From positions 1 through 17,994 of the forward strand of contig CANGOY010000009.1 of the NCBI GenBank assembly GCA_947455585.1: a stretch of 17,994 bases of DNA, given 5' to 3'. Below the pieces are notes generated by a model, which was not told the origin of the DNA, did not search any database, and was given only the letters and a program-made list of their open reading frames with translations. Numbering within the stretch: the first letter of the stretch is position 1; each line of letters opens with the position of its first letter. Source of the DNA: Comamonadaceae bacterium (lineage in GTDB: Bacteria > Pseudomonadota > Gammaproteobacteria > Burkholderiales > Burkholderiaceae_C). Shown here piece after piece: positions 14,736 through 17,994 of the stretch. The position numbers and the translations under genes were made by a program.

Positions 14736-14747
14736 GGGTAATTACCC
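14736..14747. promoter_or_regulatory. Perfect 12-base palindrome in the divergent intergenic region
   Basis: GGGTAATTACCC is a perfect palindrome, 27 bases upstream of the receptor ATG and 57 bases upstream of the SulP ATG. It could be an operator for a dimeric regulator acting on one or both genes, or a small hairpin in the receptor leader. Adjacent CAAAGGCTTTG (14726-14736) is also near-palindromic. No promoter hexamers of quality were found in this 95-base gap. Confidence 0.4.
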
Positions 14748-14804
14748 TGAAACAGTCTTCTTTGCGACTGAAGTGCGGCATGCATATGGTGATAACCTTG
14801 AGGA

Positions 14805-17018
14805 ATGACTACTTCTCAATTGACACAATCGCGCGCCAATTTGTCTGGCGATATTTGGGGCGGCTTTGCTGCCATGTTGGTGGCTCTGCCTTCAGCCATT
14901 GCCTTTGGCGTGACTATCTTCTCGCCGCTGGGTGCTGACTTTGGTGCCAAGGGCGCCTTGGCTGGCATGTTGGGTGTGACCGCCCTCGGCTTGATTGCTG
15001 CCACGTTCGGTGGCACGCAGCGCCTCATCTCGGCGCCGTGTGCGCCGGCTGCGGCGGTGTTATCGGCGTTGACCATTCAAATGACGCAGCAGGGCTCTGG
15101 CGTGGGTGCTGTGGTGCTCACCTTGTTCTTGGTGGCGTTTGTCAGCAGCTTGGTGCAAATTTCGTTTGGCTTGCTGCGCATTGGCGAGCTCATCAAGTAC
15201 ATGCCGTTTCCGGTGGTGAGTGGTTACCTCAGTGGTGTGGGACTCATCATTGTGATGAGTCAATTGCCCAAGTGGATGGCCTTGCCTAAAGGGATGAATT
15301 GGTGGCAAGGTCTGCACGCCATAGAGCTGTGGCAAACGCCCAGTCTCATCGTGGGTACGGCTACTGCAGCTTTCATGCTGTTGGCGCCTCGAATTTCTAG
15401 AAAAGTGCCTGCGGTCATCATTGGTTTGGTGGGGGGCATGGCTGCGTATTGGGTATTGGCTTTCAGCGCTTGGCCCGAGCTGCGCAACCTCAACGACAAC
15501 CCTTTCATCATTGGCCCATTGGCGGTTGGTGGCGAGGGCTTCTTTGAATCTTTGCTCGACCCCTTCCGTAGCTTGAGTGAATCGGGCTTCCCGAGTTGGG
15601 CTCAGATACTTTTTCCAGCCATCACCTTGGCGGTGTTGCTGTCGATTGACACACTCAAAACCTGTGTGGTGCTGGACGCCATGACAGGCTCGCGCCACGA
15701 TTCGAACAAAGAACTGATTGGCCAAGGCTTGGGCAACTTGGCTTCGTCACTCATTGGTGGTGCACCCGGTGCGGGCACCATGGGGGCGACCTTGGTGAAC
15801 AAGGCCAGCGGCGGCACCACCTACTTGTCGGGTGTGTTCCAAGGCGTGTGGTCGTTATTGGCCATTTTGTTGTTGACCTCGCTCATTGCGTGGGTGCCTG
15901 TGGCTGCATTGGCTGCATTGCTCATCGTCATTGGCTTCAAGATGATTGACTGGCATTCGCTGCAACTGCTCAAAGCCAAAGACACCATGTTGGACTTTGC
16001 GGTCATCTTGATTGTGGTCATCGTGGCCAACACGGTGAGCTTGATTGCCGCATCCGGTGTGGGTGTGGCCATGGCCATCATGTTGTTCTTGCGTGAGCAA
16101 ATTCATACCTCCACCATTCGCCGTAAATCGTTTGGCGACAAAGTATTCTCCTCGCGCGTGCGCGGCCAACGCGAGCGCGATGTGCTGACCGAGACCGGTA
16201 GCCACACCGTGATTTTTGAATTGCAAGGCAGCTTGTTCTTTGGCACGACCGACCAGCTTTACACCGCGATTGAACCCGAGTTGAGCAAAGCCAAGTTTGT
16301 GGTGCTCGACTTCATGCGCGTGCAGTCGATGGACATGACCGCTGGCCACATGATTGAACGCATTCGTAACATGCTGTCCGAGCGCCATGCCAAGCTGGTG
16401 CTGACCCGTGTGCCCGAGCGTTTGCCCAGTGGGCGCGACCTGCGTTCGTATGTGGACCACATTGGTTTGCTGTCCGACAGCACAGCCAAAATTTTTGATG
16501 AATTTGACGAGGCGCTGGAATGGATTGAAGACGAAACCTTGGCGCTGGCAGGCCATGCCCATGTGTCTAAAGAGGGCATCCCTTTGGGCAAGTTCGAACT
16601 TTTCCACGGCTTGAATGACCAAGAAATTGAAGCACTCGAACGCTGTGCGCAACACCATGTGTTTGAGGCGGGCGAGTTGATATTTGGCGCCGATTCCGCT
16701 GGTCATGAATTGATGCTCATCAGCCGCGGCGAAGTGAAGGTGAGTTTGCCTTTGGCCAATGGCAAAACCATTCACCTCACCACGTTCAGCCGTGGTCAGT
16801 TCTTCGGCGAGATGTCGTTCTTAGATGGCCGTGCGCACTCGGCCGATGTGTACGCCACGCGTGAGACCGAGCTGATTGCCATTGACCGCAAGGCCTTTGC
16901 CATCGTGGCGGCAGGTGACCCAGTGATGAGCATCAGCGTCATGCGCGCGGTGGCTTTGGCGATTGCCGACCGCTTGCGCCATGCCAACGCAGAGCTGCGA
17001 GAGATGCGTCAGGCGTGA
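14805..17018 (+). CDS. SulP-family anion transporter with STAS and cNMP-binding domains
   Basis: This 737-residue inner-membrane protein has three parts. Residues about 15-430 are a SulP/SLC26 permease (GGFAAMLVALPSAIAFGV, PVVSGYLSGVGLIIV, then ten or more membrane segments); the family exchanges or co-transports sulfate, bicarbonate or dicarboxylates. A STAS domain follows at about 465-570 (TVIFELQGSLFFGTTDQL, VVLDFMRVQSMDMTAGHM). A Crp-like cyclic-nucleotide-binding domain is at about 595-725 (FFGEMSFLDGRAHSADV, 666-682). In that cassette His678 stands where CRP has the phosphate-binding Arg, so classical cAMP binding is doubtful. The ATG at 14805 follows an in-frame TGA by one codon, so it cannot extend upstream. 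GAGG lies too close to it to be a normal ribosome binding site. It is transcribed divergently from the receptor. The anion is unknown. Confidence 0.92.
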   Translation: MTTSQLTQSRANLSGDIWGGFAAMLVALPSAIAFGVTIFSPLGADFGAKGALAGMLGVTALGLIAATFGGTQRLISAPCAPAAAVLSALTIQMTQQGSGVGAVVLTLFLVAFVSSLVQISFGLLRIGELIKYMPFPVVSGYLSGVGLIIVMSQLPKWMALPKGMNWWQGLHAIELWQTPSLIVGTATAAFMLLAPRISRKVPAVIIGLVGGMAAYWVLAFSAWPELRNLNDNPFIIGPLAVGGEGFFESLLDPFRSLSESGFPSWAQILFPAITLAVLLSIDTLKTCVVLDAMTGSRHDSNKELIGQGLGNLASSLIGGAPGAGTMGATLVNKASGGTTYLSGVFQGVWSLLAILLLTSLIAWVPVAALAALLIVIGFKMIDWHSLQLLKAKDTMLDFAVILIVVIVANTVSLIAASGVGVAMAIMLFLREQIHTSTIRRKSFGDKVFSSRVRGQRERDVLTETGSHTVIFELQGSLFFGTTDQLYTAIEPELSKAKFVVLDFMRVQSMDMTAGHMIERIRNMLSERHAKLVLTRVPERLPSGRDLRSYVDHIGLLSDSTAKIFDEFDEALEWIEDETLALAGHAHVSKEGIPLGKFELFHGLNDQEIEALERCAQHHVFEAGELIFGADSAGHELMLISRGEVKVSLPLANGKTIHLTTFSRGQFFGEMSFLDGRAHSADVYATRETELIAIDRKAFAIVAAGDPVMSISVMRAVALAIADRLRHANAELREMRQA

Positions 17019-17038
17019 TGCGGTTTACTTAATGCTGT

Positions 17039-17419
17039 TTATTTAGCAGTGCGGCACATCGCGCAAATCTTGTTGCCCGATGGGTCACGCAAGTAAGCGA
17101 TGTAATAGCTAAAGGCGGGGTTTGTGCGGGGGCCCGGTGGGTCTTCGCAGGTCACGCCGCCGTTGGCCACGCCTGCGGCGTGAAAAGCATCTACTTCGGC
17201 TTCAGACTTGGCAGCAAAACCCAAGGTGCTGCCGTTGCCAAAGCTGGCGGCTTCGCCGTTGATGGGGGTGGTGATACCAAACGTGCCCGTGGGCGTGCGG
17301 TACACGTAGCGGCTGCCTACGTTGGCGCCTGGGGCGTGGCCCAATGCGCCGAGAGCAGCGTCATAAAACTTGCGTGAGGCTTCGAGGTCTTGAGCGCCAA
17401 AAAAAACGTGTGTGAACAT
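17039..17419 (-). CDS. VOC family (glyoxalase/dioxygenase fold) protein
   Basis: This 126-residue single-domain VOC protein opens with MFTHVFFGAQDLEASRKFYD, the typical first beta-alpha unit, and has a second half with AEVDAFHAAGVANG, FSYYIAYLRDPSGNKI and a final CAMC. His4 is a candidate metal ligand. Family members include glyoxalase I, fosfomycin-resistance enzymes and many uncharacterised small enzymes; this type is usually annotated only as VOC protein. The ATG at 17419 is preceded by GGAA at a reasonable distance; a TTG at 17431 would add four residues. It converges on the SulP gene with a 20-base gap and follows the HU terminator, so it probably has its own promoter. Confidence 0.85.
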   Translation of the reverse strand: MFTHVFFGAQDLEASRKFYDAALGALGHAPGANVGSRYVYRTPTGTFGITTPINGEAASFGNGSTLGFAAKSEAEVDAFHAAGVANGGVTCEDPPGPRTNPAFSYYIAYLRDPSGNKICAMCRTAK

Positions 17420-17445
17420 GGTTGTTTCCAATTTGAATCAGACGT

Positions 17446-17479
17446 AAAAAAAGCGGCTCGGTGACCCGATGCCGCTTTT
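17446..17479 (-). terminator. Intrinsic terminator downstream of the HU gene (potentially bidirectional)
   Basis: AAAAGCGGC (17449-17457) pairs with GCCGCTTTT (17471-17479). An inner TCGG/CCGA (17458-17461 with 17466-17469) and loop TGAC extend the stem to 13 pairs, with T17470 bulged. Seven A at 17446-17452 give a U tract on the minus strand, 18 bases after the HU stop. The plus side also ends in four T. Confidence 0.9.
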
Positions 17480-17497
17480 GTGCGTGAACGCGAAGAA

Positions 17498-17782
17498 TTA
17501 CTTCTTCTTGGTGTTCACAGCAGCTTTAAAGGCTGCGCCGGCAGTGAAGCGAGGCACCACAGCCGCTGCGATTTTCAAGGCTTCGCCAGTGCGTGGGTTT
17601 TTGCCAGTGCGTGCAGCGCGTGCAGCAGCTTTGAAAGTACCGAAGCCGATCAATTGCACGTCGTCTTTTTTGGCAACAGCGTGAGTGATGACGTCGATGA
17701 TGGCATTGACAGCGCGGCCAGCGTCGGCCTTGGTCAATTCTGTTTGTGCTGCCACTGCTTCGATCAATTCAGTTTTGTTCAT
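17498..17782 (-). CDS. hupB: HU-family DNA-binding protein
   Basis: This 94-residue nucleoid protein forms dimers that bend and compact DNA. The N-terminal helices (MNKTELIEAVAAQTELTKAD) and the HU/IHF signature GFGTFKAAARAARTGKNPRT (residues 46-65) with the DNA-clamping arm are intact. The GKNPRTGE arm and lack of IHF-specific features point to HU rather than IHF. The C-terminus is extended by an alanine-rich segment ending in KKK. The ATG at 17782 has AAGGA six bases upstream. It is a single-gene unit with its own strong terminator. The symbol follows the usual naming of the betaproteobacterial HU-beta gene; paralogues may exist elsewhere in the genome. Confidence 0.93.
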   Translation of the reverse strand: MNKTELIEAVAAQTELTKADAGRAVNAIIDVITHAVAKKDDVQLIGFGTFKAAARAARTGKNPRTGEALKIAAAVVPRFTAGAAFKAAVNTKKK

Positions 17783-17967
17783 GTCATTTCCTTATTAAAA
17801 CGGGTGCATTGTGCCAGTTTTGCTCAGTGTTTTCATGGCTCCAAGTCATGCTTTTGATTTTCAATGCCTAGGAAATTCCCTGAGGAAGGATGTTCTGCGA
17901 CAAAGGCTTCAAAAATGAATTCTGTTTAGTTACAAAAATAGGGCTGTGCTGGGCTAGAAAGATCCGC
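17783..17967. other. Intergenic region without a recognisable gene
   Basis: These 185 AT-richer bases upstream of HU contain no ORF of note on either strand, no tRNA and no clear repeat beyond a short GGAAATTCC (17871-17879). It must hold the HU promoter reading left and possibly one reading right. I could not identify a convincing HU promoter. Confidence 0.6.
17908..17936 (+). promoter_or_regulatory. Candidate sigma-70 promoter reading to the right
   Basis: TTCAAA (17908-17913, four of six matches to TTGACA) and TACAAA (17931-17936, four of six to TATAAT) are exactly 17 bases apart. The predicted start of transcription is near 17943, about 25 bases before the possible ATG at 17968. The match is modest. 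Confidence 0.35.
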
Positions 17968-17994
17968 ATGAACCTACAAGATTTGTTGTGTCTA
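17968..17994 (+). CDS. Possible start of a plus-strand gene, cut by window edge
   Basis: An ATG at 17968 opens nine codons reading MNLQDLLCL before the window ends. A purine-rich AGAAAGA lies just upstream and a candidate promoter lies before that. Nothing can be said about function, and the ORF could close just outside the window. Confidence 0.35.

Noticed and set aside
15855..16775. 306-residue open frame on the minus strand inside the SulP gene
   Set aside because: It lies wholly antisense to a well-supported gene, is rich in His and Gln as expected from a reverse-frame shadow, and shows no family motif.
17783..17830. Sigma-54 promoter upstream of HU (TGGCAC on the minus strand)
   Set aside because: The GG and GC elements do not have the right spacing; the sequence after TGGCAC lacks TTGC at the required distance.
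1..17994. CRISPR array, insertion sequence, prophage or tRNA genes
   Set aside because: No regularly spaced repeats, transposase or integrase motifs, or tRNA-like cloverleaf were seen on either strand.

Overview
The window looks like the chromosome of a betaproteobacterium of the order Burkholderiales, most likely Comamonadaceae (a Limnohabitans or Rhodoferax-like freshwater type). The reasons are the moderate-to-high GC content, three tripartite-tricarboxylate (Bug) solute-binding proteins within 5 kb, a typical betaproteobacterial HU gene and a dense catabolic operon. This placement rests on gene content; no rRNA or other phylogenetic marker is present.

Layout. 1-2049 (+): a UbiA/MenA-like prenyltransferase cut by the left edge, followed by an MFS transporter. 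2082-2297 (-): a small DUF2892 membrane protein whose terminator lies inside the 3' end of the MFS gene. 2367-14709 (-): one almost gap-free run. In transcription order it encodes a TonB-dependent receptor resembling PqqU/YncD, a PQQ-dependent sorbosone/aldose-type dehydrogenase, a di-haem cytochrome c, a LigI-like amidohydrolase, an SDR dehydrogenase, a Bug protein, a carboxymuconolactone-decarboxylase (CMD) family protein, a dimeric alpha/beta-barrel protein, a second CMD protein, two more Bug proteins, an isocitrate/isopropylmalate-type dehydrogenase and a second LigI-like amidohydrolase. 14805-17018 (+): a divergent SulP transporter with fused STAS and cyclic-nucleotide-binding domains. 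17039-17419 (-): a VOC-family protein. 17498-17782 (-): HU. The right end holds about 185 bases without a gene and possibly the first codons of a plus-strand gene.

How the genes may work together (inference). The first three minus-strand genes form a coherent periplasmic oxidation module: an outer-membrane receptor that may import PQQ, a secreted PQQ enzyme, and a cytochrome to take its electrons. The ten genes that follow look like a catabolic operon for an organic acid, lactone or pyrone. The Bug proteins would capture carboxylates, the two hydrolases would open lactone or pyrone rings, and the two dehydrogenases and CMD proteins would handle oxidation and decarboxylation. The substrate cannot be named from sequence, and no regulator or TctA/TctB permease lies in the window.

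The most unusual structures are an intrinsic-terminator hairpin within the signal-peptide codons of the cytochrome gene, at the junction of the two modules, and a mirror-like order of paralogous families in the catabolic operon. No rRNA, tRNA, CRISPR array, insertion sequence or prophage gene was seen. Apart from the right end, every intergenic gap is about 100 bases or less.
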